Source of the DNA: Cladobotryum mycophilum
Taxonomy: Eukaryota > Ascomycota > Sordariomycetes > Hypocreales > Hypocreaceae
NCBI GenBank assembly: GCA_036429605.1
Contig: JAVFKD010000002.1
Span: 310,001 to 374,000, forward strand
Length of the DNA stretch: 64,000 nucleotides
Reading direction: 5' to 3'
Under the pieces are notes generated by a model. The model did not search any database. It worked only from the letters and a program-made list of their open reading frames with translations, and was not told where the DNA came from. This document shows, in pieces, positions 12,806 through 24,452 of this stretch. The stretch's first letter is position 1. Each line of letters starts with the position of its first letter. The position numbers and the translations under genes were made by a program.

Positions 12806-15173
12806 ATGTCGACATTTAATGGCCTCGTCTTAGAGTTCCCCGACATAAGAAGTTGTTGATTAAATGTTCTTTTCTTCCATTCGATTTTTAGCTAATCTTT
12901 CCTGCCAGTTGACTTCTTCCGGAGCCATGTCGACTCACCACCACCATTGGCCTGCTTCCTCAGTCACGTTCACAGCGACCATCTCGCAGGTCTTGAAACG
13001 TTGAGATCTCCATTGTGTGTTTTATTTGTGATACGGTGGAAGCCTTTGCTTTGGCTAATCTTTTCAGTGTGTATTGTTCTGCTGCGACCAGAGAAATCTT
13101 GCTCCGTCTAGAAAGATACCCCTATCGCATCAATTATGCCAAAGGTTTGCTCGAAGCACGGCAGCAGACTTACAAACATCTCAGCAAAGTCATGGTCAGT
13201 TCACATACGTGTGCTCCTGTATATATCCTAATTACTGACCCCAGTATCAGAAACCTTTACCGTTAGAAACTCCAACGATTCTGGAACTTCAACCTGGACA
13301 GCATATACAGGTGACCATGTTCGATGCAAACCACTGTCCTGGGGCGGTCATGTTCTGTAAGCACTCGTCTACTTGTTGATACAATACGCAGGCTAAGTTC
13401 CGACAGTAATCGAAGGAGATGGAAAGGCAATTATCTACACCGGAGATGTTCGATGTGAGCCGTGGTTTGTCAACTCGCTTTCACGAAACCCCAATCTCAT
13501 CGAGTATACGTACGGGATCAAATCCCTGGACAAACTTTACCTTGATACCTCATTTATAGAGGACGTCCCTTTTCAGACCAAGGCTGAAGGCATCGCAGAG
13601 TTGCTTCGCAAGGTTTCACAATATCCCAAAGACACCGTCTTTTACATCCAAGCTTGGACGTATGGCTATGAAGATGTCTGGATTGCTCTATCCAAGACTC
13701 TAAACTCCAAAGTCAGTAACATCCTTGCCGCAGTCAAATTTAGCACTTCCACTGATTGCCCAAGATCCATGTCGACGATTACAAGTTCCGAATCTATAAT
13801 TCTCTTAGAGTGCGGTTTTCAGACAACAAATTCAGCTCCGACGTACATCTGACACCTGCGGCGGCTGCGCTTACTGGATACTTGTGTGGGAACTCGTCAC
13901 AGCCTGGCTGTCTCACCTGTGATGAGAATGTCCGCCTACACAGCTGCGAAAGTGGCAACATGTGTAGGATTGCTCAACAGAAATCGGTCGTTAGGATCCA
14001 GCCCGTCATAGCACGTCTCCCAAGCGGTGAATCGATCCTTGAGGCCGGTGTTGGTGGCGGCGGCGAGGATTTGGAGCGAGAGGTTGAGCTCGGTGCCCTT
14101 TCTCTAGATGATCTAAATGAAGTTCTAGAAATGTTTGAATTCAAATTCCCTTCATAGTATGTATCTCTGAGACTAATTGAAGATACAGAATCTGTTCTTT
14201 GCCAGGGTCTACGGAAGAGATGAGAAGCGAGTTCATGAAACTCTTCACATTGGCCACCGCGAGTGGCCGCAACCTTCCCCTAAACTTGGGTATATCCGAT
14301 CTCGAAGACGATTTGTCGGCAAATCTATTACAGACCCTTCTCTCAATTCCTAATAAGACTGCTAGTAGAGCGGAGGGTGTCGCAACGTCAAAGGAGTCTA
14401 CCCAAGCCACGCTACCAAACATCATTAGATTCCCATACTCACGACATTCTTCCTATCCTGAGTTATGTCAGCTAGTCAATGCATTCAAACCGAAAGATAT
14501 TTGGCCCTGCACTGTGGATCCGAAGCATTGGCTGAAGAGCTGTGAGTGTCGCGAGTCGCATTGGCCCTACCCGGTAATGAAGGCTGACAATGTGTTAATG
14601 ACAGCTATTACAATTAGATCATTATTCGGAGAATACTGTTCGAGTGATAGGTTTTCACATGACTTGAAGATGAAAGAAATTTTTAAACAGAAGGCTGGTT
14701 TGCAAGTACAGGGGGAATCTCAAACAACAGAGACGCAAGTCTCCAGAATAACATCCTCTCCCGTGGTAGAGAACACGTTTGGGGACGAACACCATTCAGG
14801 CTCACAAGGTCTAATAACTGGCGAGGCCTCAACCAGAGAACAACCTGCCAAGTCTTTGGAAACCCCAAAATCAAGTCATTATAAACAAGATCACACTATG
14901 ATGCCTAATACATCGGCAGGACCATCTCGAAGCATAAATCTTTCACCACGAAAGCGCGACTTTATCGAGTTCGCGGATAACAATGAGGAGGAAGACGAAT
15001 GCGAGTCTCAAAGAACCGACTGTTCATTTACGTCGGTGCTGTCAATGCGACATTCTCGGGAGCGGCAGGAAGCATATCAACGGATGCTGCAGAATGCCAG
15101 GGGCGAAACATGGGGCCCTATCGAACTCATATCGACAGGCAGCAATTACAACACCAGGGAACAGGAGCTATAA
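12806..15173 (+). CDS. DNA cross-link repair nuclease, Pso2/Snm1/Artemis type (junction disrupted)
   Basis: Metallo-beta-lactamase/beta-CASP nuclease expected to act in inter-strand cross-link or end-joining repair in the nucleus. Exons: 12806-12851, 12909-13014, 13068-13194, 13251-13356, 13407-13711, 13765 to about 14156, and about 14206-15173. The metal-binding HxHxDH is seen as SHVHSDHLAGL, followed by DANHCPGAVMF and YTGDVR motifs; the first six exons keep phase perfectly. Exon 6 then meets TAG at 14155-14157 after FEFKFPS. The nearest donor (GT at 14157) leaves the wrong phase for the last exon, which otherwise reads on for more than 320 codons (STEEMRSEF onwards) to a stop at 15171-15173. 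One base too many near 14140-14156 would explain this. It is either a real truncation, an indel error or a splice site I have missed. The C-terminal part is serine- and acid-rich without a known domain. Confidence 0.7.
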
Positions 15174-15409
15174 AATGTATAAGATCAGCATGTACGAGCT
15201 AATCAACACTGTAAAGTTCCGGCAAAGTTTGCTTGAGAAACCCAATACCACGATGCTCCGTTAAGCTCAAACTAGACAAAGCTTCAACTTGTGTTAGCTC
15301 TATCCTTTTTAGTGTATTGACCGTGATGTCTGTTCAAACCTATATGGGACCCCCTTCCATTCCTTTTAGCTCTTCTTCATATGCAATTTGACTACCAACA
15401 TCATTCACC

Positions 15410-16393
15410 ATGACCGCCAGCCGAATCCTACAAACCATGGACGACTTTGACGGAGAGACACCTTCTACTCGTCACGAGATTTTGCATTACTTTCGTACTC
15501 AACTAGAGCAACTTCATCTTACGGCAACTTTCCACGACTTTGTCACTTTGGTCTATCGCCCCTGCTCACGACAACCTGAAGATTTTGACCCAGCCGGTCC
15601 ATGCCGACCTGGCACGCACCACAAGATTGAAGAGATGACTTATCCATAGTTTCGAAACTTTTGCAACAAAACGGTACCTCTCTATATCGTATGCACTGAG
15701 AACTGCGGCCCTGTGCCTCTGCCCCAGCATGCACCTCGTAATTGGATATACCAGAAGTGGTTTCGACCTTATCGAAACGATCTTGAGTACGGCTAGTTCT
15801 TTGTCAAAATGATAATCGCTAATCACGTCCCGCACAACCTGAGCTTGAAGGAAATTAGTGATACTATTGTACGACTCAATGAGAAACTCTATAGAGGGGT
15901 GGAAGCTTTCCGACAGGCACTTCATGAGGGTCCCATCGAAGATCGACAAGCATGGGCGCCACCGCATGAAGAAGCAATTCGAGCCCAAAAGTACTATACC
16001 ATTCAGCCCCCTTTTAGAGCTGTTATATCGGTCATTCTCTCCAAGAATTATAACCTTCATGCCGATGATCTTAGCAAGCTATCCTTTTTGGTTATCCTAA
16101 CCGGCATCGAAGACGGTCTAAGCGCACCCATAACATTTGACTCAATTGCAGATGAAATCGACGCACATGTGACGGATAAAGTAGTCATTGCCTCGCTCGA
16201 GACGGCGTATGACTTTGTCGCGGAGCTGGAGAAGCGCGAGATCGCTGCATACGGTCAACACCCCGATCCCGAGGAATCGTCTGGGGAAAACATGATGGAT
16301 TATGGTCTCCTACTCGAGCGAAGAGATTGGGAATGTGATATTGATAAGCTTCGATGGGGCGATGAGCCTCTTCCGGGGCCAAGTTCGCGCTAG
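15410..16393 (+). pseudogene. Hypothetical ORF with two in-frame TAG stops
   Basis: A single reading frame of 328 codons runs from an ATG at 15410 to a stop at 16391-16393, interrupted only by TAG at 15647-15649 and TAG at 15794-15796. Sequence on both sides of each stop reads as ordinary protein, for example NCGPVPLPQHAPRNWIYQKW between them and a longer C-terminal part from MIIANHVPHNLSLKEI. Random non-coding DNA would be expected to contain about fifteen stops over this length. I do not recognise the family. Both stops could come from CAG by a C-to-T change. Introns spanning them are an alternative, but I saw no convincing donor/acceptor pairs. Confidence 0.5.
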
Positions 16394-17415
16394 GTCGGTG
16401 AAGAAACGCTGCTCGAACGGACGATGGCTGGTAGTGTTTGGGAATATATACAATCGTGCAAGATGAAAGAAGAACAAGAACGAAGGTTCGCAGTGGGCAG
16501 ACTTCGTATAATGCTACGAGGAGAAATGGACCGAAAAAATAGAAGTAGTAATTAGTCGTTATTATGCAGTTCTTATTTATGGTGTCATCACTTTTGCTTG
16601 AGACGTTCCAGGCCAAGTTCTCATTGTAGGCGTTACTTTTCCGTTTCATAGCTGCAGTCCTCCAAATCTCTTTCAATTCCTTTAATGTTTTTTTCTATTT
16701 CCCCTGAATTTCTTTTGCCTATTCAAATGTCGCTGATTTACCCTCGAGCTCGATCCTAACAATCTGTCTCACCATCGAACGGGTTGCTCTGCACAACCGT
16801 TACCCCTTCTTTCACAGATGAAAGTTCCTATGTGCATAGTAAAGCATACCACCTGAATCTATGGCGAATTATTCCATCCTTGGCGTCACGGATAGACACC
16901 ATATCTCTCAGCCAACCAGTGATATTTTGTACACTATAGAGGCTACGAATCCTACGCGCATTCACTCCATTTCTGAAGGGCATAATGATGATAGAAGGGA
17001 AAAGTATACCTAGTGCTGAATAGTGTGTCAGTGCCTCGTGATAGTAGATGGTCATGATGGGTTATAATTACGTGAATTCTTGATGATCCAGCCATGAGTA
17101 CTGAGAAACCTCCATGTCCTATAGCGCTGAGACTTGAACTGTGACATAAGAACCTTTTGTAGAATTTGCTCAAGATATTCCATTACGCTTTTACAATAAT
17201 CATTTGCCTGAATATGTAGGTTACTAAAACAATTCGCGGCTCTTGGCTATGAGTCTGGATCCTCACTTCTAGAGCCTAGTTCGCATCAAGACCTCAAGCG
17301 ACATCAAATAACCATGTGTATAAATGCAGCTACCACGTAGCCAAACTAATGTTGTATTGCTATCTACAGCCCCCCACGTAGTCATGCCTGTTCGTGTCAT
17401 CAGCTACTGCAACCC
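16394..17415. other. Intergenic region, nothing recognised
   Basis: About 1 kb of moderately A/T-rich DNA with only short frames on both strands and no recognisable motif or repeat. Confidence 0.5.
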
Positions 17416-17753
17416 CTAAATGCAGGCAATCCAGTTAACCAAAATGGCCTCGGTTTTCGGCACCCCGTCAATGTAAAAAGCGACGCCAAAACTCTTGTTC
17501 TTCCTTTCATCGTCCCACTGTTCGACGAACCCACCACAGTTTCCGAGATTGGCCACATGTGCGTTGTGGACGGGCGTGGCAACGACAATGGGCTTGGTGT
17601 TGGCGGGAAAATTGATGTTGTACTTGACATCGGCGTACCAGCCCTTTGGCTCTGCGTATCTGACGTACACAGAGCCGCAGTCTGATATTGTTAGGGGCTC
17701 TGTGCGTAGAACTATCGGTTAGGGGTGAACGTACCAAAGTGGGTTGCTCCCAT
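17416..17753 (-). CDS. Small H-type-lectin-like protein
   Basis: Predicted protein of 100 residues from two exons, 17735-17753 and 17416-17699, joined across a 35 bp gap. That intron is short for fungi, so the first exon is provisional. The body (YNINFPANTKPIVVATP, then FGVAFYIDGVPKTEAILVNW) resembles the H-type lectin fold: a phi-F-P-x-x-(F/T)-x-x-x-P opening strand followed by a conserved closing VNWIA-like strand. Such lectins bind GalNAc-type glycans in other organisms; the role here is unknown. There is no signal peptide. Three cysteines are present. If the short intron is wrong, the protein would begin at an internal MYVRYAEP. The H-lectin assignment is by eye and moderately uncertain. 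Confidence 0.5.
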
Positions 17754-19243
17754 TGTGTAAGGAGGATAGGGGGATGTGCTTATTGTGTTGTGTTGGAATA
17801 GAGATATCAAGAAGATAAAGATCAACTCTCTTAGCTTCTTCTGAGAATGTTGTAGAAGGATAGTTCATCAAAAAAGTCGGAGATGTAGTCATTATTTATA
17901 CATATATGATATGAGGCGATGAAGCGAGGTATCATTCTAGGCAGGTAAATGCCAACACCACGCGCTCGCATCATATGTATCCAATATCTCAGCATTTACG
18001 ACCATGTGAGATGACAATACGAGCCAAGATCTCCACCCGGTGAGTGAAAGGACCACCGAAGCGACGTCTCTATTGGTCGATATGCAGTCATTGGATGAGG
18101 AGAGGGCAAGGCTTTATACAGTGATCAGGTCATGGTAAAAAAAGAGCAGGCATATGACTGGCAGGCATCCACAAGGGCCGAGGGGAGAAGGTAATAGTAA
18201 AAGTGGTCAGTATGACCTTGAATAGACTGCCTCCAAGACGGAAATGAAGCCGAGAAGAAAGAGTTCGAACATGATTGGCGTGTTACTGAACGATGCCACC
18301 ATGCATACATTATCGGCTTGCGGAACTAAGAGCGGGAATAAAAGACTCTCTCTACCACACAATTGGACAGTTTGCCTACGAGTGCATATATCTAGATAGC
18401 GGTTTGGGCCCTCTCACGCTATACTCCCGAAGCACACCTCCGTGTCTCATGACTCTGGGGGAAGATCCTCATGGAGGGGGCCGCCCTTCCCGTGATACTG
18501 GCGAATCACAGCCCGGCTTCGGTGACGGGCGGCCTCTTTTCCCTGACCTATAGAAATGTCTACTTGATGGTGCATGATCCGAACCGGATAGCGGCCCTGG
18601 ACACCATACGTGCCCTTTGCCGAGACAATCGCTCGTTATTTTGTACGTTCAATATTTAGAGAACAAATGTAGTTGGACATGTTATTCGATAGTCTACATA
18701 TGAGATGGACAGCCTCTGAGGATGAGTAGCTTTTGGGGAATAGAAGGAATTCCTAGGCATAAAAGAATAATTATATTTTATTCATCTATTGACCTAGTGA
18801 GTATGCATCCGTCTTCATCCATATATGGTAATAATATCCTTGGCTGTCTTACAAGCATCATCGTCATCATAAGGTAGCATTTTGTGCAGCATTATAGAGA
18901 CCCCTCACCTCCCGACCCGGCGCCACCTCCCTCACCTCACCTCAACCACATCTCTTCTCTCCACTCATAAGTCATAACAAGGCAAACAGTCTCCACAATC
19001 TGAATCAAGGCAAAGAAAAAGAAACAAAGCAAGCTCTTGATGCAGTTTGCCGACTTTATCCCTGTATAGAAAGGGACCCGGGGGCTGGGATTTGTGCAAG
19101 TTCCCCTCACCGGATCTAGGGAGGAGCACCGCCACTGCAGCTTGAGGCATCAGATATCGGTGACCTTTAAAAGCATCTTTTATAACTATAGAAAACACAC
19201 CGGCATTTTCTAAGGGAAGAATTAACAAGGGGAGTGACCAAAC
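17754..19243. other. Intergenic region, nothing firm
   Basis: 1.5 kb between the small lectin-like gene and the P450. A frame at about 18471-18659 (ILANHSPASVTGGLFSLTY) has natural-looking composition and could be a short gene remnant, but I cannot assign it. No repeat of note. Confidence 0.45.
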
Positions 19244-21023
19244 ATGACGGACTATCTGTCGCAGCCATCTTCAGCCCACATCTTGGGCTTGGGCTTGGGC
19301 TTGGGCGTCTTCGCCTTCGCCGCACTCTTCATCCTCGACTTCATTAGCAGCCAAAAGTATTTACAAGACGTTGCGGTGGTTGGAAGGGGCCGTGGCTTCA
19401 TCAACAGGCTCAAAGATGGCCGCGATTACATGTGGAACTACCGTGCTTGGATGATCGATGGCCATAACAGGGTTGAGCAACCTTTTTCTTTCTTGCACGA
19501 AATGATCTACAGGGCCTTTCTGCATATTGCTAATACATCTGGTCTGCCAGTATAACAAAAAGGGCCTTCCGTTCATCGCACCGGGACCGTTGACCCGCAA
19601 ACCAGAGATCATCCTCCCCCAGTCTCAGCTGGCCTGGATGTTCGACCAGCCCGACCACATCATATCCGCCCAAGAGGCTCGCTACGACATGACATATCCG
19701 CAATACAACTTTCTCGGACATCGCCTAGCATTTGATCAGTTTGGATTCCGCGTGGTGTACAAGTCTCTGGCACGACACCTCCCGACCGCCCTCCCGGAGA
19801 TTGACCAGGAGATCCAGCAGGCAGCAGGGAGAGCGCTAGGAAACGATACGGAAAACTGGAAGACCGCCAACCTCATGGGATTCTGGATGTCCATCGTGCC
19901 GTACGTGACCAACAGATTGTTGGTCGGACCAGAGCTCTGCCGCGAAAAGAAATTCCTCGACGAAATGGTCGGCTTCGCCACGGCCACGGCCATCAACATC
20001 GCATTGCTGAACCAGATCCCGAAATTCTTTCACCCCATCTTTGGACGAATACTAGCCATCAGGAACTGGCGTCACTGGCGCAATGCTAGCGAGCAAGTCC
20101 TGCCCCTGATCCGAGAGCGCCTCCATGCCATGACGAGACAGGCCGCGGGCGATGCCGAGTATAAAGACTATACTCCACACGAGGACTTTCTTACATGGCT
20201 TATTCGTCTCGCCATCGCCGAAGAACGGACATTTGAATTGGATCCAATCGTGATATCGAAGCGGCTTCTCCCCATTGAATTCGCCTCCATCCATACCACT
20301 GTTCTGACCGGCCAGCTATGGACTCTCGATCTCCTAGCGTCAGACCCCCAAACCGGTATCCTCGACACTCTTCGCGAGGAGCTACGGGCCCACAGACCCG
20401 AATCTAGGGCATGGGACAAGGTCTCCCTCTCCTCCCTCGTCCGCCTAGACTCTTCCATCCGCGAATCCATGCGCTACAGCAACTTCAGCGTGACCCCCGT
20501 CAAGCGCCTAGTCATCACCAAGGAAGGAGTGCACAATCCAGACCTGGGGATGACGTTCCCCAGGGGAACCATCCTCGTGGCCAATCTGCAGGGGATTCAT
20601 CACGACGCCGACATATTTGAGAACTCGGATGCCTATGATCCACTTCGGTATTCCAGAGAAAGAGAAGCATGGGACAGAAAGTCAGACGACGAAAAGCAAA
20701 GCGATCCGGCTGAGGGAGCTCGTGTCAGAGGTTTCGGCTCGGTGACTACGAGCGACACGCACCTAACTTTCAGCCATGGAAGGCATGCATGGTAGGTTTT
20801 CTTCCATATTAGTATGCTCACATATCCGATTATGCTAATCCCTTCAAAAAGCCCCGGCCGATTCTTCGTCGCATACGAATTAAAGCTCATCATGGCCTAC
20901 CTACTTCTCAACTACGACATCAAGCTGGTCGGTGAACCACTAGAGAAGAAGTTCTTGGGGGCCGGCATCGTCCCGCCTGTGAGAGCATCAATGCAGATTC
21001 GAAGGAAAAAGGCAGCGGCGTGA
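19244..21023 (+). CDS. Cytochrome P450 monooxygenase
   Basis: ER-anchored haem-thiolate monooxygenase of 546 residues. Exons are 19244-19471, 19551-20791 and 20852-21023, which sum to 547 codons. The N-terminus carries a membrane anchor (ILGLGLGLGVFAFAALFILDF, about residues 13-32). ExxR is E381-S-M-R384. The haem loop is FSHGRHACPGRF with the axial cysteine at residue 490, whose codon is split TG/C by the last intron. The sequence style (LLPIEFASIHTTVLTG in helix I, ITKEGVHNPDLGMTFPRGT) resembles the fungal P450s that oxidise terpenes and indole-diterpenes (ent-kaurene-oxidase-like), but I do not assign a CYP family. It lies about 7 kb downstream of the isocyanide synthase on the same strand, so cluster membership is possible but unproven. 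It is convergent with the Mak5 gene. Confidence 0.88.
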
Positions 21024-21402
21024 GAGTGGATAGGAGAGTATAGTGGTATAAGCTTGAATGAACACAGATGGGATAAATATTACATGGTTACTAGGGGGCT
21101 CGAAGACGTAGCAAAGGAAAAGTAAACCCATGTATGTTTCCATCATTCCTCTATACGTGCAATATTCCTCAACATGTCTCCTGTTCCTCTCAATTTCTCT
21201 ATTAAATAAAGATATGGGTCCATTCTATATCCCCTCGACTGGTGAGATTAATACGCTCCCTAAAGTAATGCAATCTGGGGCCAACTGGACAAAGATAATG
21301 GCCACAGCTACTTATAAATAGCATCATATTCAAGAAAACCACTAGATATAACCTATCTTAATCATTCATTATTTTGTCTATCCGCTCAGCCATTTACTCA
21401 TG

Positions 21403-23833
21403 CTACAAATTCAGTCCTAGAAGCCCATCACCTCCAAGAAACAAGCCTCCAGCCGAATCCTTCTCTCTCTCCTTCAGTAAAGCGCCAACATCCACTCTAC
21501 CGCCGGTAATGTACCGCTCACTCACGCCCAGATTTACCCTCTTGCTCAACTCATCGCGAAGCTGTGCTCGGAGCATGCCCATCTCAGTTTTGCTCAACTG
21601 TTGAGCTTCCTTCTCCTTCTTCTTCCGGCCACCCCCACGGCCTCCCCAGCCACTCGGCGCACTAGCCTCGAACTCTTCGGAGTCATACTCGACGCCCAGC
21701 TCATCTGCGGCACTGCGTAACCATGTATCCTCGCTGTGAGCCTTCTCTTTGGCGAGAACAGCGTCAGCTAACTTCTTGGCAAGATCAACGCGGGGCTTTA
21801 GGCGAGAAGCAATCTTGCGGTCTATAGAGAGGGCTTCAATGAAATGATGAGCGCTCTTGCCACTCTCGCCACTACGCCTAGCGTGGACCTTGTTAGCCAG
21901 GCGTCGGGTAGGCAGGACTTCTTCTGGTGAGCACAAAATAACGCTGATACCGGAACGGTCACCACGGGCTGTTCGACCAGAACGGTGGATGTAGGTATCC
22001 GCAGCACGGGGGACATGATAATGCAAAACTTGGTCAACCTCTTTAATATCGAGACCTCGAGCAGCTACATCAGTCGCAACAAGAATAGAGTTTCGAGACG
22101 CAGTGAAACGCTCAACGGATCGCAGACGAGCCTTTTGAATCATTTGCGAATGCAAAGGAAGGGCGGCGAGACCGAGATTTGTGAGGAGTGGTGCGAGACG
22201 GCGGACCGCAGAGATGGAGTTGGTAAAGACTAGGGTACGGCGGCTGGGGTTAAGTGCAAGGACAGTGTAGAGATATAAGTCCTAATTCCTCTTGTTAGTG
22301 ATGCTGTATGGTGGTGATTATGGCATGTTTTTCCTACCTTTTCCATGGCACCGCACTCAATCAAACCCTCCTTCAGGCGGTCAGTCATCTGAGTTACCGG
22401 GTTGACATCAATGAACTTGGGTTCACTGCGGAACTTGAGACACTTCAGGAGGTACTCCATCTGCTCCTCATCGCTTCCAGTAGCACCCCCTTCTTTCCCT
22501 TGACACGACCAGTAAGTTTGTGTTGCAAGTTCTTATCGAAGGTAGCAGAGAAGACGAGCGTCTGTCTAGGTGGAAGCTCTTCATCATCATCGTCATCTGC
22601 ATCTGGATTCTGCCTATCCAGAGCACCGATGATATCCTCGGCTTCCTTGAACTGGCCGGCCTTGAAAAGTCTATCCGCTTCATCAACAACCAAAAAGTTG
22701 ATTTTGGTGAAGGAGTACTGAAGCTTGAGATCGCCATCCAGGACTTCCCACAATCGACCAGGTGTTCCAATAACAATATCCGCCTTTTCCAACTGCCGCT
22801 GCTGCTTATGGATACTAAGACCACCTGTGACTGTGCAGACATATGGAGCTGCCGGAAGTCCATCACACAGTGCCTTCAAATGGTCTGACAATTGCTTCGC
22901 GAGTTCTCTTGTCGGACTCAGCACCACAGCCATGGGGCCTGTTCGCTTGGCCTCACCCTGGCTCTCACGTGTCTCTAACCACTTCTCCACGATGGGAATA
23001 CCAAAAGCCAACGTCTTTCCCGAACCAGTCTGCGCTTTTCCAATCACATCCTCGCCCATGATAATCTCCGGAATCGTCCTCTTTTGAATCGTCGTAGGTT
23101 TTGAGAAGCCCAGTTTCGCAATCGCTGACAGAATGGGTGTCGACAGATTCAGTTCCATCCAGGCAGCCATGTCTGTTTCTTCTTCGGGGTCTGCGCCGTC
23201 CATGGCCATGAGCGCGTCGAAGGAGTTGCCCTTTGACCGGTGTGAAGAGGACTTTTGTAGCTCTTCCTCGGCCTTTGCCAGCTTGTTGTTGTTTTTGTTT
23301 TTCTTCTTGTCCACGGGCTTGTCTTTGCCTTTGCCCTTCCCTTTCCCTCCATCCTTTTCTTTACGGCTCTCGCTCTCCAGGCCATCTTCATCACCGCCAA
23401 CTTTGCTGGAATCGACATCCTCGCCTTCCACAGGGCTGTCGCCAAACCCTTCAAAAGATTCGTCTTGGACATCTTGTTCTTGTTCTTGTTCCTGTTCCTG
23501 TTCCTGCTCTTGCTCTACTTCTTGGCCCTCGGGCTTTGCGTCGTCGGTATTGGAATCGTCTGCCTGGTCTGCGACAACAAATTGAACAGTGCCGCCAGTC
23601 TTGATCACATCGACTCCCTCAATGATTTCGACGCCGCCAAAGAATTCTTCTCCAGCGGATTTCCAGGCCAGAGAAGCGACATCAATCGTACGACGACTGC
23701 CAGGTTTTGTTACTTTCGATTTCGTCGTCAAGAGCCCCGACTTTGTGGCAGCGACCTTAAACGAGTTCTTGTTACGCTTGGGCGCTGGTCCGGCCGAGGA
23801 CTGAAGTTTCCGTTTGTTTGAAGGAGGCCCCAT
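21403..23833 (-). CDS. MAK5: ATP-dependent DEAD-box RNA helicase Mak5 (one-base frameshift)
   Basis: Nucleolar DEAD-box helicase for 60S ribosomal subunit assembly (Mak5/DDX24 family), about 791 residues. Exons are 22338-23833 and 21403-22281. Motifs seen: AQTGSGKT at 267-274, PTRELAKQ, TPGRL, VVDEADRLF with DEAD at 384-387, SAT at 429-431, and ARGLDIKEV and HRSGRTARG in the second RecA domain. The N-terminus is acidic with an EQ-repeat near residues 106-121 and a K/G-rich linker. Within exon 1 the frame breaks at a G5 run (minus strand; CCCCC at about 22486-22490). Before it the frame ends in an early stop. After it the conserved text EEQMEYLLKCLKF continues in another frame. One extra G restores 792 whole codons including the stop. 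As the gene should be essential, a sequence error is likelier than a true lesion. Confidence 0.88.
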
Positions 23834-24452
23834 TGGAAGGAATGGACGTCGTCAGCGCTTTCCGGTGTCCTTTATGCTGATTTAAGTTCGGAATGCTCGG
23901 GCGTTGCTTCGTTCAGTGTTGGAATTTTTGCTGTAGCGACGATGCGACCGCAGCTGATTGTGAAGCTTGCAACTTTTTTCTGCCACTTCCCTCTTGCGGG
24001 AAGCCCCACCAAGCATTTATCAAATAGTACCCATTACAGTCTAGCGTCATATTAGTCAAAAGAACACAAAGACTGCGAATATCTTCATCATGTTGCAGTC
24101 CAGAATGGCCGAATACCTATCTAGTACCCTATTGACTACGGAGTGCAGAGCAGAAATGGCAAACAAGGCACATCACACTACAGTTTCAAGGCAAAAACAA
24201 GATTCATATAAACAAACAAAAAAAACCGGAAAGCTCCAATGTATCATTGTAAAAGTACAGTAAAAAGTGTTGACCTGACCCCGATCCTGTTTTGATATTC
24301 CCATCCCGTCCCACTTCCGCCAACAGACAGACAGATGAATAGATCATTGGCAAAATTAGATCCACTAAAGACTTCTCTCGTCTCATTATGCATTCTTGAC
24401 TAAATCCCAAACCTCATTCACTTTTCATGTCCCTTTCTCAATCATGGCCTCC
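23834..24452. other. Spacer between MAK5 and MLP1
   Basis: About 620 bp holding the MAK5 promoter/5' UTR (C/T-rich) and the 3' region of the MLP1-like gene. No coding frame of interest. Confidence 0.6.

Noticed and set aside
15566..16060. 164-codon minus-strand frame
   Set aside because: It is the shadow of the broken plus-strand ORF 15410-16393, whose sequence looks more protein-like.
23133..23585. 150-codon plus-strand Ser/Pro/Leu-rich frame
   Set aside because: Antisense of the Mak5 N-terminal low-complexity region.
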